IMG/VR virus record: IMGVR_UViG_3300046007_005839
Location: 1-58,610 of that record
Strand: one strand, 5' to 3'
Length of the DNA stretch: 58,610 nt
Origin: a virus
A program made the translations under genes and the position numbers. Of this stretch, positions 39,483 to 47,005 are shown piece by piece. The stretch's first letter is position 1; each line of letters begins with the position of its first letter. The notes below the pieces were generated by a model that did not search any database, had not been told where the DNA came from, and saw only the letters and a list, made by a program, of their open reading frames with translations.

Positions 39483-40196
39483 ATGGCAATAGAAATACTA
39501 CAGCCTCAAATGCCTCAAGCAAAACCTCAATGGCCAAAGACCCTCATCGCACTCGTTGGCCCGAGTGGCTCAGGCAAGTCTACGTCCTTCCGCAACGTCG
39601 ATCCCGCACGCACCGTTATCTTCGACGCCGAGCGAAAGGGTATGCCGTTTCGTGTGCGCTCGGAAGGACTTGTCATCCCAATCGACAGCTACGATAAGCT
39701 GACTGTCGAACTGAACAAAGTCAAGAAAGATTCTTCTAAGGACCTAGTCGTCATTGACTCAATCACCGCCGCGATTGATCAGTTACAAGTTAAGTGCGAA
39801 CAAATCTACAAAGGCTTCGATATCTGGAAGAACTACAACGACGGCATCCAGACTTTGTGCACTAACCTAAAGTCTTTAGATAAAACCGTCATCATCACCG
39901 GCCTTGAGGAGATCGTCCCGATTCAAGGTCTTGACGGCAGTATGACTACGCGCCGCCGCCTCTATGTCCAAGGTAAAGAGTGGGCAAACAAAGGCATCGA
40001 GTCTGAGTGTCTCGCCGTGTGGTCTGTCTATGCGAAGAAAGAGAAAGGATCTGATACCATTCAATACTACTTCGCCACACAGACCGATGGCGTCACGACC
40101 GCGAAGACTCCTATCTTCTGGGGCTTGCCTAATCCCATGGAGAATTGTGTTGTGAAGGCATTGAATAAGATTGCCGCTGAACTCTCTAAACCCTAA
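39483..40196 (+). CDS. Sak4-like RecA-fold recombination ATPase (237 aa)
   Basis: Walker A GPSGSGKST at about 26-34, Walker B DLVVIDSITAAID near 85-97, and a RecA-type C-terminus. Length and motifs fit Sak4-type single-strand annealing/recombination ATPases. Start 39483 has the AACATATG context; an ATG at 39465 lies in the previous gene. Works with the RecB-like nuclease and the protein at 40515. Confidence 0.85.
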   Translation: MAIEILQPQMPQAKPQWPKTLIALVGPSGSGKSTSFRNVDPARTVIFDAERKGMPFRVRSEGLVIPIDSYDKLTVELNKVKKDSSKDLVVIDSITAAIDQLQVKCEQIYKGFDIWKNYNDGIQTLCTNLKSLDKTVIITGLEEIVPIQGLDGSMTTRRRLYVQGKEWANKGIESECLAVWSVYAKKEKGSDTIQYYFATQTDGVTTAKTPIFWGLPNPMENCVVKALNKIAAELSKP

Positions 40197-40200
40197 TACT

Positions 40201-40461
40201 ATGAGCATTGAAACTATCGCACCTGTCGCATCTAACTTACCTTTCGTAGAAAAGGAACGCATCGACATTCGACTCTGCCTCACAATCAAGCGTAACCCAC
40301 AGACGGGCGAGACTAAAGCATATGTCAATCAACTAGACCTCACTAACTATGATGGTCTTGTTGATAATGTTCCTGAGTTCCTTAACGCATTTGAATTAAG
40401 GTACGGTATAAATCAAATCATATCGGCCGCAAAGAATCATCTATCAAACGTGGCCCAATAA
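40201..40461 (+). CDS. Unknown protein between Sak4 and ssDNA-binding genes (86 aa)
   Basis: From ATG 40201 it reads MSIETIAPVASNLPFVEKER, then IDIRLCLTIKRNPQTGETKA. Its start is four bases after the Sak4 stop. The last codons overlap the sigma-54-type site at 40450. Probably a recombination accessory by context. No family recognised. Confidence 0.6.
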   Translation: MSIETIAPVASNLPFVEKERIDIRLCLTIKRNPQTGETKAYVNQLDLTNYDGLVDNVPEFLNAFELRYGINQIISAAKNHLSNVAQ

Positions 40462-40466
40462 AAGCT
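40450..40466 (+). promoter_or_regulatory. Sigma-54-type promoter before the probable ssDNA-binding gene
   Basis: GTGGCCCAATAAAAGCTC with GG at 40452-40453 and GC at 40464-40465, ten bases apart. The next bases are CCTCC, as at 45026-45046, where almost the same block stands. RNA would start near 40477, 38 bases before the ATG. Confidence 0.55.
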
Positions 40467-40514
40467 CCCTCCCATTTGTCGGTGCTAGTAAACAAAACAA
40501 AAAACAAAACAAAA

Positions 40515-41030
40515 ATGAAAAAAGGTACTGAAGTCAAGATCGGTTTCATCCCCGCAAACGTCTATAAGGTTCTGGTCCACAAGACCGAGACTCGGCAGAG
40601 CGCAAAGGGTTTCAAGATGGTTGTCTGTGAGTGCGAGATCATTGCGCCCGAGACCACTGTGGCCGCTGGCGTGACCTATAAGACGCTGGGCGCAAAGGGC
40701 AACATGTACATCATGCTGGAGAACAAGAACGGCGTTGACTCTGCGCTGGAGATTCTTGCCGGTGCGCTGCAGACTGTCGGCCTGTATGACGGATTGCCCG
40801 ACGACTATTCCGACTTGGATGTGGCCGACGCGTTGAAGTCTCTCGAAGGTCAGGCTTTCAACATGCTCGTCCAGTCGCAGCCTGAGTATGTCACCGACGA
40901 CCCATCGAACTCCCGCGATCTCAAGTTCGCCAAGCGCGATGAGAACGGCGAGGCTATCGTCAAGCGATACAACAGCCAGTTTGACTTCTCTCAAGTCAAA
41001 GGCCCCGCGTCGCCCTTGGCCGCCTTTTAA
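40515..41030 (+). CDS. Probable ssDNA-binding protein, highly expressed (171 aa)
   Basis: The protein begins MKKGTEVKIGFIPANVYKVL, a beta-rich OB-like start, continues FKMVVCECEIIAPETTVAAG and ends FSQVKGPASPLAAF. Codons end mostly in G/C, as in the gene at 29179 and the capsid gene. It has its own sigma-54-type promoter and two terminators behind it. Position between recombinase and DNA polymerase and the abundant-gene features suggest a single-strand-binding protein, but the family match (DUF669-like) is not sure. Confidence 0.65.
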   Translation: MKKGTEVKIGFIPANVYKVLVHKTETRQSAKGFKMVVCECEIIAPETTVAAGVTYKTLGAKGNMYIMLENKNGVDSALEILAGALQTVGLYDGLPDDYSDLDVADALKSLEGQAFNMLVQSQPEYVTDDPSNSRDLKFAKRDENGEAIVKRYNSQFDFSQVKGPASPLAAF

Positions 41031-41069
41031 GTCTCAGCGATAGAGTGGTTGCTATCACAGAGACACGCG

Positions 41070-41109
41070 CCTCTTAGAAAGACTGCGAGACTTTCTAAGA
41101 GGTTTCTTT
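41070..41109 (+). terminator. Terminator after the ssDNA-binding gene
   Basis: CCTCTTAGAAAG (41070-41081) and CTTTCTAAGAGG (41091-41102) form a perfect 12-base stem followed by TTTCTTT. Confidence 0.85.
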
Positions 41110-41136
41110 CCTCAGACATATCCCCATCGCACCGCT

Positions 41137-41168
41137 GGCAGACCGGAAATAGTCTGCCTTTTCTTTTC
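41137..41168 (+). terminator. Second terminator before the DNA polymerase gene
   Basis: GGCAGAC (41137-41143) and GTCTGCC (41152-41158) with an eight-base loop, then TTTTCTTTTC. Two terminators in a row insulate the unit at 40515 from the polymerase gene. Confidence 0.75.
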
Positions 41169-41187
41169 TCTTTAATTAACCATCAAC

Positions 41188-42618
41188 ATGATAGCCCTCG
41201 TTCTCCATGGACCTTCGCGATTTGATAAAGAAAACAACGGTATCCTTCTCGGACCCGCCGGAGATTTTGTTCGTTCTGTGTTGGCTAATTATAATATTGA
41301 CTTGGATAATCCATCTGATCTTTTTATAACATTCGCAGATGATTTTTTCAAAGGAGCCAATAAGCCAAGCGGCATCAAGAAGATAATCTTCGCCGGGGCC
41401 AAAGCCTTAGATTATCTCCCGCTTGCGAAAGGTAAATCTCTCGATGCTTTTCGCGGCGTCGTCTATCTCTCTCCAAACAAAACACAATACATAGTAACCT
41501 ATTGGCCCCAAGATTGTGTGGACGCGTGGGCTATGGAAGATTCTTTGGAAGATGCCTTAGAAGGCGAAGACATCCTAGATAAGGATGATGGAAAAAGCAC
41601 AAGCCCCACGAAGCGCAGTAACTACTCTTTCTGGTTCGCACAAGACATCAAGAAACTCCTAACTTATGACCCCGAAAAAGTTCAACCTGAACCCCAAACC
41701 GTCATCTGTCAACGCGCCGCCGAATGCACAAGTGTCTTCGACTTCGAAGGTCCAATCTTCTTCGACATTGAGACCCATCCAAAGACCAACACACTCACCT
41801 GCTTGGCCATTGCGTGTGGCGAGAGTCCTGTCTATTCTGTTCCTGTGTATGATTGGGGCGGCAATCTTAATGTCGGTGTGGTTTTCTTTGCTCGCTTCAT
41901 TAGAGAACTAAAGAAACGCCGTGTCGTAATCCACAACGCCCTCTTCGACCTATGCTTCCTCGCCGCCTTCTACAAGATCCCTTTCGGCCATGACATCTAT
42001 GACACCATGGTCGCAGGCCATCGAATCTTTCCGGAGGCTGAGAAGTCTCTGGCCCATCAAGCCACTCTTTACAGCAACAGACCCTTCCATAAAGATGAAG
42101 CAGGAAACTTTGATCCTCGCAATCGAGCACAATTTGAGCAGCTCCGCGCTTACAACGTTAAAGACGTTATTGTCCTCCGAGAAATTTACTATGGTCAAAT
42201 TAACCTCATCCGAAACGACGCTGGACTTCAAGACTCTGTCGATCAAGCCAGTCGATCTCTCGCAGACTACGCCTTCATGTCCCTCCACGGAATGCACTTC
42301 GATCCTGTCAAGCGCGGATACATCGTACGACGCTGCGAAGAACGCTATAAGCAGTTAAATAGAATCCTCAAAATCCTCGTCGGCTTCGACCTTAATCCCG
42401 GCAGCCCGGATCAGGTCGTGAAGTATCTGCATCAGCAGTTAAGATACAAGCCCGAGAAAACAACAGACAAAGGCGCGCCGAGTGTCGCCGGGGATGCGCT
42501 TTATAAGATCAAACTCAAGCATCCGAAGAACGTCGCCATCGACGTAATCTTCGAGATGCGTCGTATGGTTAAGCTGAAAGGTATGTTAGGATTTCAACAG
42601 TGGATTTGGGAATATTAA
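41188..42618 (+). CDS. DNA polymerase family A, N-terminal piece with UDG-like and 3'-5' exonuclease domains (476 aa)
   Basis: Residues about 1-160 resemble a uracil-DNA glycosylase superfamily fold (GPAGDFVRSVLANYNID, IIFAGAKALDYL, RGVVYLSP). Then the proofreading domain: DIET at 193-196 (Exo I), NALFDLCFL at 249-257 (Exo II), YNVKDVIVL at 322-330 (Exo III). The rest (SLADYAFMSLHGMHFDPVKR to MRRMVKLKGMLGFQQ) is the thumb start of a Pol I polymerase. The protein stops before the palm. The missing palm and fingers are in 44029-45021, after two unrelated genes. Probably the two pieces assemble. Confidence 0.9.
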   Translation: MIALVLHGPSRFDKENNGILLGPAGDFVRSVLANYNIDLDNPSDLFITFADDFFKGANKPSGIKKIIFAGAKALDYLPLAKGKSLDAFRGVVYLSPNKTQYIVTYWPQDCVDAWAMEDSLEDALEGEDILDKDDGKSTSPTKRSNYSFWFAQDIKKLLTYDPEKVQPEPQTVICQRAAECTSVFDFEGPIFFDIETHPKTNTLTCLAIACGESPVYSVPVYDWGGNLNVGVVFFARFIRELKKRRVVIHNALFDLCFLAAFYKIPFGHDIYDTMVAGHRIFPEAEKSLAHQATLYSNRPFHKDEAGNFDPRNRAQFEQLRAYNVKDVIVLREIYYGQINLIRNDAGLQDSVDQASRSLADYAFMSLHGMHFDPVKRGYIVRRCEERYKQLNRILKILVGFDLNPGSPDQVVKYLHQQLRYKPEKTTDKGAPSVAGDALYKIKLKHPKNVAIDVIFEMRRMVKLKGMLGFQQWIWEY

Positions 42619-42622
42619 GTTT

Positions 42623-43471
42623 ATGACAAAAGATACAAAAGAAAAAGACCCACAAATCGCCGCATCCTTTATGCGCGCTGGGATTTATGACGCCTCGAAG
42701 TTCGGCCACGTGGTCTCGATGCCCAAGCTGAATGGCCTGAGGTGCATGTACATTCCCGGTCAAGGGTTTTATTCAAGAGATGGCAAGCGGTGGAATGATG
42801 CTGTCTTGGAAGGTATCTTTCCGCCGCCGCTTAACGACTATATTATCGACGGCGAGCTATACTGCCATGGCATGAGCCTGCAGAAGATCAATGCCGCCGT
42901 GGGCGTAAATCGCATTCTGCCCGGCGAGGACGCAAAGCATATCAGTTTCTATGCGTTCGATATTGTAGAGCCGAAGTACAATGCTCTTACGAGAATGCTC
43001 TTGCTTGAGAAGATCATCAAGGAATCTACTGGCGTCGGCGTAGAAATGATTCCGTGGTCTATTTGCAAGACTCGCATTGAACTCGACGAGTGTTACGAAG
43101 AATATCTCAAGCAACAATTCGAAGGCCAAATGCTCAAGAGCGTCTTCGGTTCGTATATGCCTCAAGGCACAAAGGAACGCTCGACGATGAATCTCCAGAA
43201 GCGCAAAGCCTTCCTCGACGACGAGTTCCAGTGCATTGGGCGCGTCGTCTCTGACGAAGGCAAGTGCAAAGGCAAACTAGGCGCGCTTAAGTTCATCACC
43301 AACAGAGGCGTAAGCTTTGAAGTAGGCACAGGCTTCACCGACGAAGAGCGTGAGGAATTCATTACCCCAAATTATCACTTCCAAAAGAAAGCAACAATCA
43401 AATATCTAAACCTCACCGACGACGGTCGCCCGTTCAATGCGTCGTTTGTCGGATGGCGCGATGACGTTTAA
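42623..43471 (+). CDS. ATP-dependent DNA ligase (282 aa)
   Basis: Motif I PKLNGLRC at about 34-41 with the catalytic Lys, motif III IIDGELYC near 72, motif IV FEGQMLK near 165, and Lys-rich motif V (MNLQKRKAF) followed by an OB-fold region. A compact phage ligase sealing nicks in DNA. It lies between the two halves of the split polymerase. Confidence 0.9.
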   Translation: MTKDTKEKDPQIAASFMRAGIYDASKFGHVVSMPKLNGLRCMYIPGQGFYSRDGKRWNDAVLEGIFPPPLNDYIIDGELYCHGMSLQKINAAVGVNRILPGEDAKHISFYAFDIVEPKYNALTRMLLLEKIIKESTGVGVEMIPWSICKTRIELDECYEEYLKQQFEGQMLKSVFGSYMPQGTKERSTMNLQKRKAFLDDEFQCIGRVVSDEGKCKGKLGALKFITNRGVSFEVGTGFTDEEREEFITPNYHFQKKATIKYLNLTDDGRPFNASFVGWRDDV

Positions 43472-43483
43472 TCTCCCAAAAAT

Positions 43484-44026
43484 ATGTTCACAAAAAACCT
43501 ACCCAAGCATCTCTACCTAAACGTAGACACAGCTTTCACACATAAACATAAGCAAGGCTACATGCCTGCGATATGGTTCGCCATAACCTCAACGCCCGGC
43601 CGCGCATGGGGCTGTCATGTATTGCTAGAGAACGGAGCGATCTATCGCAACCTTCCGCTCCATGCGCTATACTTCGGCTCTGATATACTCCCCAGCGAAT
43701 GGCCTCTTGAACAATCTCAACGCTGGGATTGCTATGGTTGGAACTTCGAGACCATTGAGTACACTTATCTTCGCAGCCAGCGTTGTATGGCTAATTGCGA
43801 TGGTGACTATTATCACGGCGACTATCTCTTCACCGCCGCGCCCTTCGACGACGGCTTCAGTGACGATCCCGAGCAAAACAAAGAGTTCCTCTTTATCAAG
43901 CTCGACAACGGGCGCATCACCGCACAGCCCACGAATAAAGTCATGATCCTCGACGATAGCTTTCACAAAGCTATGGACTGGCCATCGGATCTGAAAGTCT
44001 CTAAAGAGGTTTATTCTTGCGAATAA
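43484..44026 (+). CDS. Unknown protein inside the split polymerase region (180 aa)
   Basis: Begins MFTKNLPKHLYLNVDTAFTH, rich in aromatic residues and Cys (RSQRCMANCDGDYYHGDYLF), with beta-rich character. It overlaps neither the ligase nor (with start 44029) the polymerase C-piece. No family recognised. Confidence 0.65.
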   Translation: MFTKNLPKHLYLNVDTAFTHKHKQGYMPAIWFAITSTPGRAWGCHVLLENGAIYRNLPLHALYFGSDILPSEWPLEQSQRWDCYGWNFETIEYTYLRSQRCMANCDGDYYHGDYLFTAAPFDDGFSDDPEQNKEFLFIKLDNGRITAQPTNKVMILDDSFHKAMDWPSDLKVSKEVYSCE

Positions 44027-44028
44027 CT

Positions 44029-45021
44029 ATGCCCACTCCACACATCCACTGCCTGACCTCGCTTAAGGTCGCCGGGACAGGAAGCTTTCGTCTAGCCTCT
44101 GGACAATTCCTAGGCGACTACGGAGCGAATCTCCAGAATCCCGACAAAGAAGCTCTCGATATCTACATCGCCCCGCCGGGGATGACATTCGTACAGTGCG
44201 ATCAAAGCGGCGCCGAGGCTCTTATCGTCGCCAACCTTACGCGACCGGGGCGTTATAGAGAACTCTTCAACGTGGGCATCAAACCTCATACCTTCATCGC
44301 GCTGCATATCTTCTGCGAGCAGATGCAGAACGAATGGCCTCTCGCGGGGAAGTCGCCGAGTTATTGGAAAAGCTTAAGTCCGACAGAACTCAAGAAAGAC
44401 CCCGATTGGAAACCTCTCGACAAAGCAATCAAATCCTCCGACAAGGAATACAAGATCGGCAAGATGGTCTGCCATGCTTCCTCCTACAGAATGCGTGAGC
44501 GGACCTTTCAACTTCAAACCCTCAAGCAGAGTCATGGCACTCTTACCCTCAGTCTCCAAGAATGCAAAGTCTTCCTTGGCTTCTTCGCGTCACTGTTTCC
44601 CGAAATCATAGAATGGCAAGATGAAATTGAATTTCAGATTAGAACTAACCGTCAGCTCCGTAATCTGTTTGGATATCCACGCAGGTTCGAGCGTACTATT
44701 ACTGACTCTTATATCAGGGAAGGCATCTCGTGGGTTCCTCAGTCCACCGTGGGCTGTATCACACACCTCGCAGTCAACCGCTATAACAACGAGCGACCGC
44801 TCAAAACATTACCGGCGATTAACAATAAACATGACTCTTTTCTGGCGCTGGTTCCAGATGGGATTGTCAACGACACGGCGAAGCTCATGCAAGAATGCCT
44901 CGCGATCTCACTTACCGGCCGAGACGGAGTGAACTTCACCATGAAATCTGAGGCCCAAGCTGGAAAGAACTGGGGTAAGTATTTAAAAGAGAATCCCAAC
45001 GGCATGAGAGACCTCGCCTAA
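44029..45021 (+). CDS. DNA polymerase family A, C-terminal palm/fingers piece (330 aa)
   Basis: The first residues hold GTGSFRLASG and GANLQNPDK, the counterpart of TGRLSSxxPNLQNIP in Pol I, so the break lies just before this element. Motif A is CDQSGAEALIVANL (Asp for metal), motif B KIGKMVCHASSYRM (O-helix), motif C INNKHDSFLALVP (usual form VHDE; here KHDS with Ser in place of Glu). ATG 44029 is preferred to 44017, which overlaps the previous gene. It needs the N-terminal piece for a complete enzyme. Confidence 0.9.
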   Translation: MPTPHIHCLTSLKVAGTGSFRLASGQFLGDYGANLQNPDKEALDIYIAPPGMTFVQCDQSGAEALIVANLTRPGRYRELFNVGIKPHTFIALHIFCEQMQNEWPLAGKSPSYWKSLSPTELKKDPDWKPLDKAIKSSDKEYKIGKMVCHASSYRMRERTFQLQTLKQSHGTLTLSLQECKVFLGFFASLFPEIIEWQDEIEFQIRTNRQLRNLFGYPRRFERTITDSYIREGISWVPQSTVGCITHLAVNRYNNERPLKTLPAINNKHDSFLALVPDGIVNDTAKLMQECLAISLTGRDGVNFTMKSEAQAGKNWGKYLKENPNGMRDLA

Positions 45022-45023
45022 AC

Positions 45024-45040
45024 TCGGCCCAAGAAAAGCT
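45024..45040 (+). promoter_or_regulatory. Sigma-54-type site before the DUF3987-like unit
   Basis: TCGGCCCAAGAAAAGCTC with GG at 45026-45027 and GC at 45038-45039, ten bases apart. RNA would start at about 45051, next to the ATG at 45052. The block GGCCCAA-x-AAAAGCTCCCTCC is shared with 40452. The first half (CGGCCC) departs from the TGGCAC consensus. Confidence 0.45.
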
Positions 45041-45051
45041 CCCTCCGCTTT

Positions 45052-45279
45052 ATGCGTCAGACGAACGACCGAATAACCCAGATCACGAATGCGATCCGGG
45101 AGAAGATCAAAGAGTGGCCGCCTAACCTGCCGCCGCCCTCGGTCGTTATTGTACATGAGACTCATCTTCCCAGCGAGTTCGATCCGAACCTTGAGAAGCT
45201 AGAAGGTTTCGACGTAATCACCACACTACAAATCCGCAAGAACTCTGTAAGACTCGCATACTTGCATGAGCCTATATGA
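45052..45279 (+). CDS. Small unknown protein (75 aa)
   Basis: Begins MRQTNDRITQITNAIREKIK; a helix, then a beta-alpha segment (SVVIVHETHLPSEFDPNLEK). It overlaps the next gene by 14 bases. No family recognised. Confidence 0.5.
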   Translation: MRQTNDRITQITNAIREKIKEWPPNLPPPSVVIVHETHLPSEFDPNLEKLEGFDVITTLQIRKNSVRLAYLHEPI

Positions 45280-46525
45280 AGACTGGTGCTTGTACACAAA
45301 AGACGTACAAAGCCCGCAGCCGTTTGTTGACGCTGCGTTTTATTTCATGATCGGCGCCGCCCTTCAAAGGCGCGTCTGGTTCGGTGACTTAGACTTCCAC
45401 GCAGTATTTCCGAATCAATACATCGCTTTCATCGGACCCGCTTCGGCGGGTAAATCTCTCATTACGAGTCCGATGAAAGAGCTCCTCGAAATCCCCGCAG
45501 AGATCAAGACTCCAGAGAATGATCTCGCCGCAGAACTCCTTGGCGAAGATGCCTCAGACAACCGCAAAGGCGCACGTCAGCCTCTTATCTACATCGCTCC
45601 GAACAGCACGACGTTCGAGCAATTCACGCAAGAGACTTCTCGCGTTGCGTATTTACATCGCTATGTTGATGAACAGAACAGAAGAAAAGCCTATCATCAC
45701 AGTTCCCTCGTATTCATCCTCGACGAACTAACCTCAATCTTTAAGAAAAATGCCGAACAACTTTCAGACTTTCTTCTCGAAGCTTATAACGGTGGAAGAA
45801 AGTACGTCCGAAAACTTAAGCATAGCGACACAGACTTCTGCACGAATATGTGCATCAGTCTCTTGGGCAACACAACGCTCGGAAAGTTCCAAAGTCTTCA
45901 GAATCAAGATATTCTCTCGGACGGTTTTATGGCTCGAACGATTATCGTTTACGGCGTTGAAAAGCGTTTCCATCTTTATTCTATTCCCCCGCTTAACGAG
46001 GAACAAAAAGCGGCTAAACTTCGCTTGCAATCTTACATTAGGGAACTATCGAAACTATATGGCCCTTTGGTTCTAAACGACGAAGCCAAAGAATACATCC
46101 ACCATCACTTCGAACTTCATCCTTCTTTAGTCCACACGAACAAACATCCAATGCTGGACGAATACTATGGCCGCAAGAATCTTCATCATCAGAAGATCCT
46201 CTTTGCCGTACACTTCGCGCGGACGTTGGATATGACCGTCACTCGCGAGGACGCAGAGAAAGCCACGGCGCACCTCGCCAATCTCGAAAAAGATATGCAT
46301 ATCCCATTCGTCGGCATGGGCCGCAATGAGAGTGCAAAGATCACAGAAGACATCTGGCGCTTTATCAAAACCTCACATAGATCTACAAAGAAATCTATCT
46401 TCGTTCGTTTCTATCAATCCCTCAAAACACCCGATGAACTCACTAGAGTCCTCGATGACCTCACCACAATGGATAGAATCTGCCGTGTCAAAGAAAACAA
46501 CATTGAATACTATGCTGCAAAATAA
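45266..46525 (+). CDS. DUF3987-like primase/helicase-type ATPase (419 aa)
   Basis: Walker A GPASAGKS at about 57-64 and Walker B FILDEL near 146-151; then a RecA-like core and a helical winged-helix-like C-terminus (SAKITEDIWRFIKTSHRSTK). N-terminal YFMIGAALQRRVWFGDLDF fits the opening of DUF3987-family phage and mobile-element replication ATPases. Likely the replicative helicase or loader. No DnaB homologue is visible elsewhere. Confidence 0.75.
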   Translation: MSLYEDWCLYTKDVQSPQPFVDAAFYFMIGAALQRRVWFGDLDFHAVFPNQYIAFIGPASAGKSLITSPMKELLEIPAEIKTPENDLAAELLGEDASDNRKGARQPLIYIAPNSTTFEQFTQETSRVAYLHRYVDEQNRRKAYHHSSLVFILDELTSIFKKNAEQLSDFLLEAYNGGRKYVRKLKHSDTDFCTNMCISLLGNTTLGKFQSLQNQDILSDGFMARTIIVYGVEKRFHLYSIPPLNEEQKAAKLRLQSYIRELSKLYGPLVLNDEAKEYIHHHFELHPSLVHTNKHPMLDEYYGRKNLHHQKILFAVHFARTLDMTVTREDAEKATAHLANLEKDMHIPFVGMGRNESAKITEDIWRFIKTSHRSTKKSIFVRFYQSLKTPDELTRVLDDLTTMDRICRVKENNIEYYAAK

Positions 46526-46961
46526 TAATAAAGAAGATTCTTTGCGTCAAGCAAAGATAGAAGAGATCCTGCGTCAAGCAACGATGAACGTAGGAATTGG
46601 TATCATCCCAACCACCAACCAACAAGCCAACAGACCAGAAAAAACCAACGCCGACCGCCGCGCAGAGTTTCTTGAGACTGTAAGAAACTTTGTCTGCAAA
46701 GACCGCAACGTGACCCATGGCGACGCTGAGGATAACTTCCGCGTTATCTCACAGCTTTGGAATGTCTATTTGCACAATAGCAAATGTGAGCCAGCCTCAC
46801 AAGACCTCAACTCCGTCGACGTTGCCATCATGATGTGCCTCTTCAAAACAGCACGCTTGATGGCCAATCCAAAGAACATGGAGAACTGGCACGATCTCGC
46901 GGGCTATGCAGCCTGTGGCGGCGGAATAGTAATGAAGAAACTTGAGGAAGAGAAACCCTAA
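46512..46961 (+). CDS. DUF6378-like protein (149 aa)
   Basis: From ATG 46512, after a low-complexity N-terminus, FLETVRNFVCKDRNVTHGDA and VDVAIMMCLFKTARLMANPK followed by WHDLAGYAACGG match the phage DUF6378 pattern (VxGDRxxxHGDxxxNF...DVxxMMxLxKxARxxxNPxxxDxWxDxAGYAA). It resembles MazG-type nucleotide pyrophosphohydrolases in helical layout. The start overlaps the previous gene by 14 bases. The last plus-strand gene before the convergent terminator. Confidence 0.75.
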   Translation: MLQNNNKEDSLRQAKIEEILRQATMNVGIGIIPTTNQQANRPEKTNADRRAEFLETVRNFVCKDRNVTHGDAEDNFRVISQLWNVYLHNSKCEPASQDLNSVDVAIMMCLFKTARLMANPKNMENWHDLAGYAACGGGIVMKKLEEEKP

Positions 46962-46970
46962 CAAAAAGAA

Positions 46971-47003
46971 AACCCGCTCTGCTTATCACAGGGCGGGTTT
47001 TTT
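46971..47003. terminator. Bidirectional terminator between early and late operons
   Basis: AACCCGC...CTG (46971-46981) pairs with CAG...GCGGGTT (46989-46999), with TTTTTT after it on the plus strand and a T-rich complement (TTTTCTTTTT) on the minus strand. It stops both the rightward early and leftward late transcripts. Confidence 0.9.
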
Positions 47004-47005
47004 AT

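Noticed and set aside
41188-45021. Intein or self-splicing intron between the polymerase halves
   Set aside because: The intervening DNA holds an ordinary ligase and a separate gene with their own starts and stops; no Cys/Ser...His-Asn intein ends or intron-like folds were seen.
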